From positions 1-27,847 of the forward strand of contig JADGJG010000251.1 in the NCBI GenBank assembly GCA_027596195.1: a DNA stretch of 27,847 nt, written 5' to 3'. Source of the DNA: Podochytrium sp. JEL0797. Lineage: Eukaryota; Chytridiomycota; Chytridiomycetes; Chytridiales; Chytriomycetaceae. Under the pieces are notes generated by a model. It did not search any database, had not been told where the DNA came from, and saw nothing but the letters and a program-made list of their open reading frames with translations. Position 1 is the first letter of the stretch, and each line of letters opens with the position of its first letter. Positions 9,090-17,539 of this stretch are shown here, piece after piece. A program made the translations under genes and the position numbers.

Positions 9090-10553
9090 TCACAAAACCC
9101 AACCCGCCCTCCTCCAACACTTCCCCTCCAAAAACCCAACCGCCTCCTCCAAATCGCGCTCAAACCTCTCCAAATGCACACGATAATCCGAATTCTTCAT
9201 CGCCTCCACTTCCTTCACCGACATGGGACACGCCTTCACATCCCCCTCCGCCATGCGCGTAAAATTGCATTCGCGCTCCAACCTCGGATACAACCCGCGA
9301 TACGAGTACCCCACTTTATCCGGTTTGTGTCCCACACTGTTGATGTAGTGCGTTCGAGACATGACACCCAGATTCCGAAACGCCGGTTTGTAAATGACAC
9401 TGACTTCCATCACGACCGCGTTGCGATGCGCAAACAGTAGATTCGTGAGTTGACTGCTGTGCGACGAAATAATGAGTCCATAGCTCGACATCATGGCCGC
9501 TTGCTGCTGGAGAGAAAGCGTCGCGTTCATGTCTTGCACGTCGATTTGCGTGATTCCCTTCGCTTCGAGAAGTCTCAATACATGCCATTGATTCATCATG
9601 GTTCGCATGCGGTGGCCTTTGATGGTTCCATTGGTTCGCACGAGGAGGAGCGTGCGTGAAGGTGGACACGGGTTACTCGTCAAATCCAAATCCAACACCT
9701 CCTCTGCACTCTGTTTGAACACGTCCAAATCTCGAGGCGTGTGAGCGTATATTTCACTCTGTTTGCTGCTATACATTTCCTGATAACATTGCGGCACGCC
9801 TTCCCGCTCCGTCAGAAACTGAACATCCCGAATCGCCTCGAGTTTCCCCCCATGCCGAATAATATCCCAAATTCCTTGCTCATAGGGCGTGAACCCGGGT
9901 GGCAAATCCTGAAACACGATCCGCTTCAACCCCGTGATTCCATAAAACACGGCATGCTGCACAGTAGAATGAAAATGGACGGTTGAAAACGCGAAATGGC
10001 TTAAATGGTGATGCGGCAGCCAGTTGTAAATCAAGTACGTTGGCGCGGGATCAAACTGAATGACGGGATCGGTAGATCGTTGTGCAACGAATTTGAATCC
10101 GACATTCACGGTGAAGCATTCGCAGAATTTGCGGTCGAGTGGGGAAAGCGTTATGCGTTGTTTTTTGAAGCATTTTGAGTATTTGGATTCGAGAGATTGG
10201 GCTTGGGATTCGGTTGTGCTGAAGAGGATGGTTTCGTTTGGCGTGACGCAGACGCGTTCATATTTGCAGACGTTGTATCCCAAGTGATCGTTTTGGATTA
10301 CTTGGATTTGCGAGAGAACAGACGCGTCTTGGAAGACGGGGATGCGTTGTGCCGGTGATTCTGAAGCAAACGGTGCGAGTGTGAAGGATGACAGGAGGTT
10401 TGGTTTGGATTTTCGTCGAGGCACGTCGTCATTTGAGTCACACGACCGTTTATCTCGCCATCCCGAATTCAAGCATACCACTAGCACATACACGCAGCAT
10501 GAAACCAAAGCAAGACTGGCAGCTTTTCGAATCCTGGGCTGCAATTTGACCAT
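9090..10553 (-). CDS. GT61/DUF563-like type II membrane glycosyltransferase
   Basis: A single exon of 1464 bp encodes 487 aa. A short basic N-terminus (KLQPRIRK) is followed by one hydrophobic helix (ASLALVSCCVYVLVVCLNS, about 11-30), the topology of a Golgi type II enzyme. The lumenal region contains ERVCVTPNET near 105-115 and LPHHHLSHFAF mid-protein. The C-terminal core has RTLLLVRTNG, IDVQDMNATLSLQQQAAMMS, then SHSSQLTNLLFAHRNAVVMEV. That layout matches the GT61 family (which includes EOGT and plant xylosyltransferases), where a histidine-containing SHGA-L-NLLF motif precedes a hydrophobic strand. Here the motif reads SHSSQLTNLLF. N-glycosylation sequons are present. The 5' half uses C-ending codons and the 3' half G-ending codons. 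Donor sugar and acceptor cannot be inferred. Confidence 0.68.
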   Translation of the reverse strand: MVKLQPRIRKAASLALVSCCVYVLVVCLNSGWRDKRSCDSNDDVPRRKSKPNLLSSFTLAPFASESPAQRIPVFQDASVLSQIQVIQNDHLGYNVCKYERVCVTPNETILFSTTESQAQSLESKYSKCFKKQRITLSPLDRKFCECFTVNVGFKFVAQRSTDPVIQFDPAPTYLIYNWLPHHHLSHFAFSTVHFHSTVQHAVFYGITGLKRIVFQDLPPGFTPYEQGIWDIIRHGGKLEAIRDVQFLTEREGVPQCYQEMYSSKQSEIYAHTPRDLDVFKQSAEEVLDLDLTSNPCPPSRTLLLVRTNGTIKGHRMRTMMNQWHVLRLLEAKGITQIDVQDMNATLSLQQQAAMMSSYGLIISSHSSQLTNLLFAHRNAVVMEVSVIYKPAFRNLGVMSRTHYINSVGHKPDKVGYSYRGLYPRLERECNFTRMAEGDVKACPMSVKEVEAMKNSDYRVHLERFERDLEEAVGFLEGKCWRRAGWVL

Positions 10554-10686
10554 TTCGGCTGAAAAAATTTGTCACCAAACCTTTTTGTCTGATGCCCGTT
10601 TTTGCAAAGTCAACAATAAGAGATTTTGCAAGATTTTGTGATAGCACGCGATATTTTCAAGCAACACAGCAAAAAAGGGGCAGATT

Positions 10687-12641
10687 TCACATAATCTTTG
10701 CAGCAGCCGTCTTGTACAAATTCCCAATATTCATGGACCATTTCTCCAGAGACGAGTAAAACTCAGAATCAAGAGTCCTGTATCGATTCTCGTAAACATC
10801 ACCGCTCGCAAAAAAGAACCAAAAAAAAACTCACATCGAATCCAAAACCAAGCGCGAATTGTTTTGATCCATCCTCCCGCTAATCTTGCTGTCGAGAATC
10901 AACCCAACCATCAAATCCTCCACTTCTTGGACGGGAACGTTGAGTTGCTATGTTTGACCACCGTAGGAAAAGGGGGGTCAGAGGAAAAAAATGAAACTAG
11001 AAAAAGAAAGATGCAATTTATGCACACCTTGGAAACAAAGGGAATCTCGATGCGCGTGTATGGCTTGATGAGTTTGATGAGGACCTGTGTGCGAATGTTT
11101 TTGAGGACCCCGTCAATGTACGTTCGGATGAAGGCGTCGTCCATGATAGTTGCGCGGTTCTCTGAGTTGCGTTGGGATGGAGAGGGGGTTGCGGCGGGTT
11201 AGGAAAACGCTCGTTTCGGCGCGCGACGGAACATCGATGGGACTCACCCCGAAGAATCTTTTCGAATTCAAAAATATCTTTGCGTTGGTATGCATTCACG
11301 AGGTTCGTCATGGCCACAATGTCAGAGTCGTTTTTGTATCTGATTTTGGAGGTGCACACTTGAGAATCTCTTCCAACACACGAGAAGGAGCGGGAGGGTA
11401 CTCAACGGCTTCGTCTCTTGCGAATCGAACGGATTGATTTGCGACTCCATCAGCATGTTGGCCAAAACGAGATACTTCAAACACACAATGCGCTGTGCGC
11501 TTCCGGCTTCGTCAAAGTTTTTGAACGCCTCAAAGAAATCCGTCTGCGCCTTTTCCCATTCGGATTCACTCATGTGCATCTTTCCGCCGCACTCGCGAAT
11601 CACGCCTTTGTTTGGGGGAGAGTGTGAGAATCAGGAGGGGAACGCGAGAAAACCCCCAACTTACCCATAATTCGCGGATGCGGAATAGCGGACTTGACAC
11701 TCAAACACTGCTGATACAATTCCTTGAGCTTTTTCGTGTTTTTGGTCTCGGTATACATTTGAATCTCGAGCGCGTAAATTTCGAGCAGCAGAGTGCCCTT
11801 TTTTTGGTCGTCGGCGCCCTCATCGGTTTGGCAGGAAGTACGGAGTTCGCGCAGAATCTTTTTTTGTATGGGGTGTGAGTGGTCATTGCGGGAGGGGGTT
11901 GCGGATTCGAAAATCACGGGGGTGTTCACCTTTCCGAGTCGAATGAATTCCTTGCGGTCCAGCCACAATTTGGCCAACTTGAGATTCGTCTTGACCCACA
12001 ATCGCTGGATGGCCGTTAGAGGAGCAATATAAAAAAGGGGACGGATGCTTACTTCGTTCTTGCTTTCGTTCAGAGAGTCGAGCGTGAGAGAATAAAACTC
12101 CTCCAGAAACTTCATGTCCGTGGCAGTGGACATGAAATCCAGGATGTTGTTGATGCTCTTTTCGCTGTAGTTTCTGGACACCGCGCTTTTGATGTACGTG
12201 AGCAGGACGGGGTAGTGTTTGAGCACCTGTGGGTAGGAGGGTTAGTACGGCGAATAGAGGAGGTTGAAGCAACGCACCAGATCATAGCGGGCCAGTCTGA
12301 ATGCAACCTTGCAGATCTGCTTGAGAGCCTTGAAGCCCCTTTGAAGTGCAAGTATTAGGACCGACCTGGGAAGGGAAGAAGCACTCACCAGTCGCCCTTC
12401 TCAGCCTCGGCATCGACCACTGCCTGGAACTCCTTGATTGCATCGAGGGGCGCGTCCTCCTTGAGGCCTGGTGGGGCGTGAGCGAGACATGGAGTAGTAA
12501 TAGCAAGCACTAGTAGTAGCACTAGTACTAGTGGTTACCCTTTGCGCCGTAGTATTTGTTCTCGAGGTCCACGTCAGCCTCTTCGTCGTCGGACGCATTT
12601 TCGTATTCGAAGTCGAATTCCTCGTCGTCGTCTTCGACCAT
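10687..12641 (-). CDS. CSN2: COP9 signalosome subunit 2 (CSN2)
   Basis: Proposed exons: 12641-12539, 12467-12389, 12338-12278, 12226-12053, 12004-11930, 11857-11665, 11605-11407, 11339-11248, 11161-11028, 10947-10835, 10777-10687. They total 1314 nt (437 aa), against about 443 aa for animal CSN2. Landmarks in order are an acidic N-terminus ([11 protein letters not shown]), [105 protein letters not shown] and the PCI-domain core [23 protein letters not shown]2 is a scaffold of the complex that removes NEDD8 from cullins. One donor is GTTGAG (11406). A further 5' exon consisting of ATG alone at 12770, spliced to 12662, would add MSDDGDDF and improve the match to known N-termini. The last acceptor (10778) was chosen over one giving a 30-nt intron. 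Confidence 0.96.
12492..12534. repeat. Short TAG/CTAG-rich simple repeat in CSN2 intron
   Basis: The first mapped intron of CSN2 holds a TAGTAG/ACTAGT-rich stretch including a self-complementary ACTAGTACTAGT core. It could form a small hairpin in the transcript. A functional role is not implied by anything else in view. Confidence 0.5.
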
Positions 12642-12662
12642 AAAGTCATCGCCGTCGTCGGA

Positions 12663-12800
12663 CTAGTCGTTGTGATAAGTACGTGGTATAAGGTGTGTGG
12701 TGAATGCAGGGTGTGTGAGGGTGAGTTAGGGAGTGTGTGCGAGGGTGAATGCAGGAGCGCAGCAAACCATTTTCGATTTCGCAGAGATTTCAACCAAGAA
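12663..12800. promoter_or_regulatory. Shared divergent promoter region of CSN2 and the LOV photoreceptor gene
   Basis: The two genes are read outward from this region. It is rich in GTGTG and GAGGGTGA elements. GTGAATGCAGG occurs twice (near 12701 and 12745). A possible CSN2 start ATG lies at 12770 and the photoreceptor ATG is at 12801. The region therefore has to serve as promoter and 5' leader for both directions. Confidence 0.45.
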
Positions 12801-14671
12801 ATGGACAACCCGCCGCCCTACTCCCAACCACCACCTGCCCCCGCTGGCCTCTCGGGCATCTACTCGCAGTCGGGCTTCGACCTTCTAGGCATCCTGTCCC
12901 GCGTGTACCACCGCCCGAACCCCAAGATTGCCCTGGGCAACGTGGACCTGTCCACCGCATTCACCATCTCGAACCCGCGTCTTCCCGACGACCCGATCGT
13001 CTACTGTAGCGAGTCGTTTACGCGGTGCGTGGTACCTGTCGTGCTGGCGCTTGCTGACCCTGCCCCCACAGGCTCACGGGCTATACCTACAACGAGGTTC
13101 TCGGCTTCAACTGCCGCTTCCTGCAGGCTCCCTCGGGTCCAGGATCCGTCCCAAAGGGCTCCGAACGCTCTTTTACGGATGGTAAAATCGTGTACCAGAT
13201 GCGTGAGCACGTCAACCGCCATATGGAGTGTCAATTTACCCTGATAAAGTGCGCAAAGGGAATGATTTCAAATTCGGCATTCTAATCTCGCATCAACAGT
13301 TATCGAAAGTCCGGCGAGCCTTTCATCAACCTCATCACTATCGTACCCCTGTTTGCACCTGGCACCAGCACCGTCGAATTCTTTGTGGGCTTCCAAGTCG
13401 ATCTGGTCGAGCAACCCCGCGCGATCCTCACACGCTGCCAAGAAGGCAACTACGTCTCAGGCTACCGAAATCCAGACGAACACGCCCCACGTGAACTTGA
13501 TCCACGCGGGGTCGTACTGTTTGACGAACTGCAACTCCAAGCCTCAAGTCAACACCGCAACATTCTGACCCTCTCCGAAGACTTGTGCGAATCGGTCGCC
13601 GATTCGAGCGACTTTGTGTTCATTCTGAGCTTACGCGCACGCTTCTTGTACGCGTCGAAAAAGAGTTGCCGCGCATTGTTGGGGTTCGAGAGTGACGATT
13701 TGAGCGGCAAAAAGTTGCAGGAGTTTGTGCATCCTGCGGACTTGTTGGCTGTGATTCGTGAGCTGAGGGCTACCAAGACGGGCGATTTGATCAATTTCTT
13801 GGTTCGGTTCCGTAAACGCGAGAGTGGATTTCTGTATATGGATGTCACTGGCCATGTGAGTTTCTTTTGATGAGCCGTTTGATGAGACATTTCGTGAAGA
13901 TTTTTGATGGAGCAAGGGAAGCGAATGACGCGAATGAGAGAGAGAGCGAGAGTGAGAATTGTTTTGTGAAACAATCCGCAGCATAACGCGAATCCCTCCC
14001 ACCTCCACATACTGATCCACTTCAACAAAAACACCCAGATCTACGAAGGCAACAGCTCCAACAAAAAATGCTTCATCCTCAGCGGCCGCCCCATCCACCT
14101 CCCCCCAACCCCACCCATCCCCTGCGCCCCCACCTCCCACGACCTCTGGGCCAAACTCTCCCCGCAAGGCCTGATCCTCTTCAGCGCGTCCCAAAACTAC
14201 CCCTTCTTTGGCCTCAAACCCAACAACGAAAGCATCCTCGTTGGGTCCGCGATTCATAATCTCCTGATTCTCGAGGATAGGACCACGTTCCATCAGTGTT
14301 TGTTTTTGGCGGTTGAGACAAAGAGTGTGATGGAGTGTTTGGTGAGGGTTGGGGAGAGTCAAAAGAAGGCGATTGTGTATTTGATTCCGGAGGTTGGGGA
14401 CGCGGCGAGGCATATTTTTGTGAGGATGAGTCCGGTGCTTGGGATTGGGGAGTGTAATCCTGTTGGGGAGGGTGGTGGCGCTGGTGGGAGTAGCGGGAGT
14501 GGTGGTGGTGGTGGTGGTGGTGGTGGTGGTGGGACGGAGGAGTTGTTGCGAATACAGGATGAGACACATGCCACGAGTTTGCATTATGAGATTAATCAGT
14601 TGAAGGTGCAGAACAAGAAGTTGAAGGAGGAGTTGGAAGGGTTGGTGGGTGTGCCGGAGGGGTTCGAGTGA
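12801..14671 (+). CDS. wc-1: White Collar-1-like LOV/PAS photoreceptor without a zinc finger
   Basis: Exons 12801-13024, 13072-13248, 13300-13855 and 13982-14671 give 1647 nt, 548 aa. The LOV domain (about 45-171) begins NVDLSTAFTISNPRLPDDPI, carries GFNCRFLQAP with the flavin-adduct cysteine at residue 89, and continues NYRKSGEPFINLITIVPLF to FFVGFQVDLVE. This arrangement is characteristic of fungal WC-1. A second PAS region (about 215-345) contains DFVFILSLRARFLYASKKSC, LQEFVHPADLL and FRKRESGFLYMDVTGH. It runs into CFILSGRPI. A third (about 373-475) starts DLWAKLSPQGLILF. A poly-glycine run and a C-terminal coiled coil (INQLKVQNKKLKEELE) end the protein. The CX2C GATA zinc finger of ascomycete WC-1 is absent. 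WC-1 binds FAD and mediates blue-light transcription with WC-2. Intron 3 is longer than its neighbours (126 nt). Confidence 0.92.
14479..14534 (+). repeat. GGT/GGN microsatellite coding for poly-glycine
   Basis: A run of GGT triplets with a few AGT/GGG interruptions lies in the last exon of the LOV photoreceptor gene and encodes a glycine/serine linker between the third PAS region and the coiled coil. Triplet slippage would change linker length without a frameshift. Confidence 0.8.
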
Positions 14672-14730
14672 ACAAAATGGAAATGAAAAATTATTGCGTT
14701 TTAACGTTCAAACTTGTCAATCACCGCGTG

Positions 14731-14736
14731 AATAAA
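14731..14736 (+). terminator. Canonical poly(A) signal AATAAA
   Basis: AATAAA lies 60 nt after the stop codon of the LOV photoreceptor gene, inside the 215-bp convergent gap shared with the kinase gene. Confidence 0.5.
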
Positions 14737-14803
14737 AAGAATTTATATTTATTGGTATTGGGTCGATTGGGGGAGGGGGGATTTCGAAATTCCTCACTTT
14801 TTT

Positions 14804-15014
14804 TTGTTATTGCAACGCGGTTACTTGTAACGAATTCGGCACGGACGAAAACATAAACAAACACACATGCTTCGGAGAGAAATAATTCAGGTGTTTAATG
14901 TAATAGTAGAACTTTCGAAGATGCACACGATTTCTCTTTGATATTGCAACGCACACTCGCGTGGTTCGCCCGACGAATTCAGCACCGACGAAAACATAAA
15001 CAAACACGCGTTCC
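14804..15014. repeat. Imperfect direct repeat at the 3' end of the kinase gene
   Basis: A unit at about 14804-14872 is repeated at about 14938-15014. Both contain ATTGCAACGC, CGAATTC and the identical core GACGAAAACATAAACAAACA. The distal copy lies inside the last kinase exon (protein [12 protein letters not shown]...ALQ). The proximal copy lies past the stop and would read [11 protein letters not shown]...ALQ followed by a stop. It is a short tandem duplication of the coding tail. Confidence 0.8.
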
Positions 15015-17503
15015 AAACGTCCGTCCTCCTGCACGCAGGTTTCTGACGAGCCAGAATGATCAAAACCTCTTTCAATTTGTCCAAAAATCCTTTACACCGA
15101 GCCCCGGCACACAACACACCAACTTGATCGCGAATGAGTCGTTGATCCGGAATCCCGCGCATGATTTTCATCATGCAGACCATGGTTTCGAAGGCCACGT
15201 CCTGACTTCGCGTGTCTTTGAGGTCCAAATAGAGGAGGAGTTGTATCCATACTCGGTTCGCGAGAAGTGCACAGAGTGTGTTGGGGGAGAGAGACATTTC
15301 TTGAACAAAGAACAAGAACTCGCGGCGAATATCGAGGAATTTGGTTGTCGTGTGTTTGATGAAGAGGGGTACGATTCCAAGGAGGATAAGACGATCTTTG
15401 ATTGTTTGGTCGTCGCTCAAGAGCTGTGATTATTGTTTTGTCAAACTGTTCACTGCTCTGGATTGATATGCAAGGCAGTTGGCGTTACCTTGTTCATCAA
15501 AGTCATGACCGAAAGTATCTCTTGCTCTGATATTGAAACATCCAAGATTCCGACCAACGCACTGAGATTATCGCAAGAAACAACGTTCTCTTTCAATTTC
15601 GGCGAAATGTTCAGCATCGCAATCAACTCAAAACAAGAGTCCACAAGATTCTCTCCCTTTCGTATACTCTTGAGCAACAAAGACGCGGCTTCTTTGGTAT
15701 ATTTATCGACAGTATTCCGACAGGTAAGTCTTCGTAAGAAGATACTGTCTTGGAACTCTTCGAAATCAAAATCATCTGTATAATCCGTTTCTGAGAACTG
15801 CTTCTTTGTGAGCTGCCTTCTCTCGGGTATTGCAGATATCGGAGGATTGGATTGAATTCCCCGAAGAGAAGCCACTTTTGACAACGAGTTCAAGTCCTCG
15901 AGACTCAAATCGAAATCCTCGTCCCAGTTTTCAGACCGACCCGCCATCTCGAGAGAGGTGTTCGTCTTTTGTAGGGGTTTGGGTATACTGCGCAGACGGC
16001 TGCTCGTGCTGGACGATTTTCTGATCCGGGTTTTTGAAGGCGTTTCGATTCCTTCTGTGTCGTCGTCAAAGAGGAAATCATTGTCCCATGCAATTTGTTC
16101 TGATGGTTCAGGAAGAATGTATTGATTGTTGGGCTCTGTTTGTGTGTGTGTTTTGGGGGAATTAGAAACACGTAATCGCAACCGCAGAATGCATGCCTTT
16201 CAATGCGGCGCTGGAGCGTGAGTTTCTCGGCTTGGCGGTGACTTTCTGCATATGTGGTGAGCGAGTTGAGAATTCAACACCAAAGGTGGGGATGATTATA
16301 CTCAACTTTGTGCAGACTCTTTTTGATCCACGCATGTTTCAGCAAAGACGCAGCAGAGGGCCGCATTTCACAATCACGAATCCAGCACGCTTTCAAAAAG
16401 TCGAATAGTTCCTGGATATTAGAATCATCATTTAGCCTTCGAGCCAGCCCAAAAATATCAACCAACCTTGGACATTTGCGCCTTGGGAAACGGCGGGTGT
16501 TCGTCTTGCACGATATTGAACAGCACGGACATGGGATCGTAAGTGTAGTATGGTGGTTTTCCTTCGAGCAGTTCGACTACTGTGCATCCCACACTCCAAA
16601 TATCCGACGTTTTGACAGCGCCTTGGAGCTGAATGATTTCAGGAGACATCCAGAATGGTGAACCCATGATGCTATCATTCTCACTCAACCCCGTCGCGAG
16701 CTTCGATGAAATACCAAAATCTGCCAATTTGACTGTTCCAGACTTGGTTGTGAGAATATTCTATTTGGTTGTTTTGTGTTGATGTCGTGTCGCCAAAAAC
16801 CAAATAGAAGGGTCTCACGGCCGCTTTGATATCACGATGAATCACACCCTGATCATGTAAATATTCGAGGCCTTCTAATACTTGGGCAATATATAGAGCA
16901 ATGAGGCTTTCGGGAAAGATTCCAAACTTTTGGAGAATGTTGTACAGGGAGCCGTTTTCGCAATATCTGAAGAATGGGGGATGAGAAATGGCGAGAATCA
17001 AAAGCTGATGGGTTAAAGGAGAAGTCTCACTCCATGATGATGTTGAGGTGGTCTGAGGTCTGCGAAAAGCCCTGATATGAAACAATATTCTCATGCTGCC
17101 AGTGTCGAACCGAATTAGAGAGATTTCACGCGTTTTCATGCCCTTACGTATAGATTTTTGAGCAAGTCTATCTCTGACTTGAAGAAGTGGGATTTTTTGT
17201 TATGTTCAGAGAAGTTTTTCAAGTTTCACGCGCGTATACCATTATATCCCGCAATTCCAACGATCCCATCATATTTGTTTTGATCTGTTTGACTGCATAC
17301 ACGTTCCCTGTTGTTTGTGATGTCAGCGAAAAATGACAAACGCGACTGACGGTGACAAGCACGTTTTGTTTACCTGTGTCGAGATGGAGGGCTTTATAAA
17401 CGGTCCCAAAAGCGCCTATTGATTGCATCAGAACTCTTACAAGTGCGCTATCAGTCCGACACGAACCTTTCCCGATTGCGTCTCCGAGTTTGAGCCGCTT
17501 CAT
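14887..17503 (-). CDS. Cdc7/SepH/MAP3K-epsilon type protein kinase
   Basis: Proposed exons: 17503-17467, 17415-17374, 17307-17240, 17177-17148, 17095-17031, 16966-16819, 16760-16467, 16411-16307, 16245-16183, 16133-15489, 15423-14887. They total 2034 nt, 677 aa. The kinase domain starts almost at the N-terminus: [25 protein letters not shown] lysine 33, [27 protein letters not shown] (Asp126), DFG 144-146 and MSPEII, ending near 250. [20 protein letters not shown] and [14 protein letters not shown] [15 protein letters not shown] place it with SepH, fission-yeast Cdc7 and plant MAP3K-epsilon, which drive septation/cytokinesis. A serine-rich linker with three acidic-aromatic motifs follows, then a helical, armadillo-like C-terminus ([34 protein letters not shown]). 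The exon 9/10 junction (acceptor CAGAG) is the least certain. The gene is divergent from the septin. Confidence 0.9.
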
Positions 17504-17539
17504 CGGGGGGTTTTTTTGCCGGAAAATTCCATTCGAAAG
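17504..17539. promoter_or_regulatory. Very short divergent start region between kinase and septin
   Basis: Only 36 bp separate the proposed kinase ATG (17503) from the proposed septin ATG (17540). Transcription start sites must therefore lie inside each other's genes or leaders, or one start has been placed wrongly. The septin first exon is the weaker of the two. Confidence 0.35.

Noticed and set aside
10778..10834. A 30-nt intron (10834-10805) in CSN2
   Set aside because: It keeps frame but is implausibly short. Using the CAG at 10779-10778 gives a normal 57-nt intron and a better match to the CSN2 C-terminus.
12690..12760. Telomere-like or minisatellite array
   Set aside because: Only one TTAGGG occurs and the GTGAATGCAGG unit appears twice, too few for an array.
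13631..14584. 317-codon minus-strand open frame with poly-threonine/proline
   Set aside because: It is antisense to photoreceptor exons 3-4. The Thr/Pro runs are the complement of the poly-glycine repeat, and the plus-strand protein matches WC-1 across this span.
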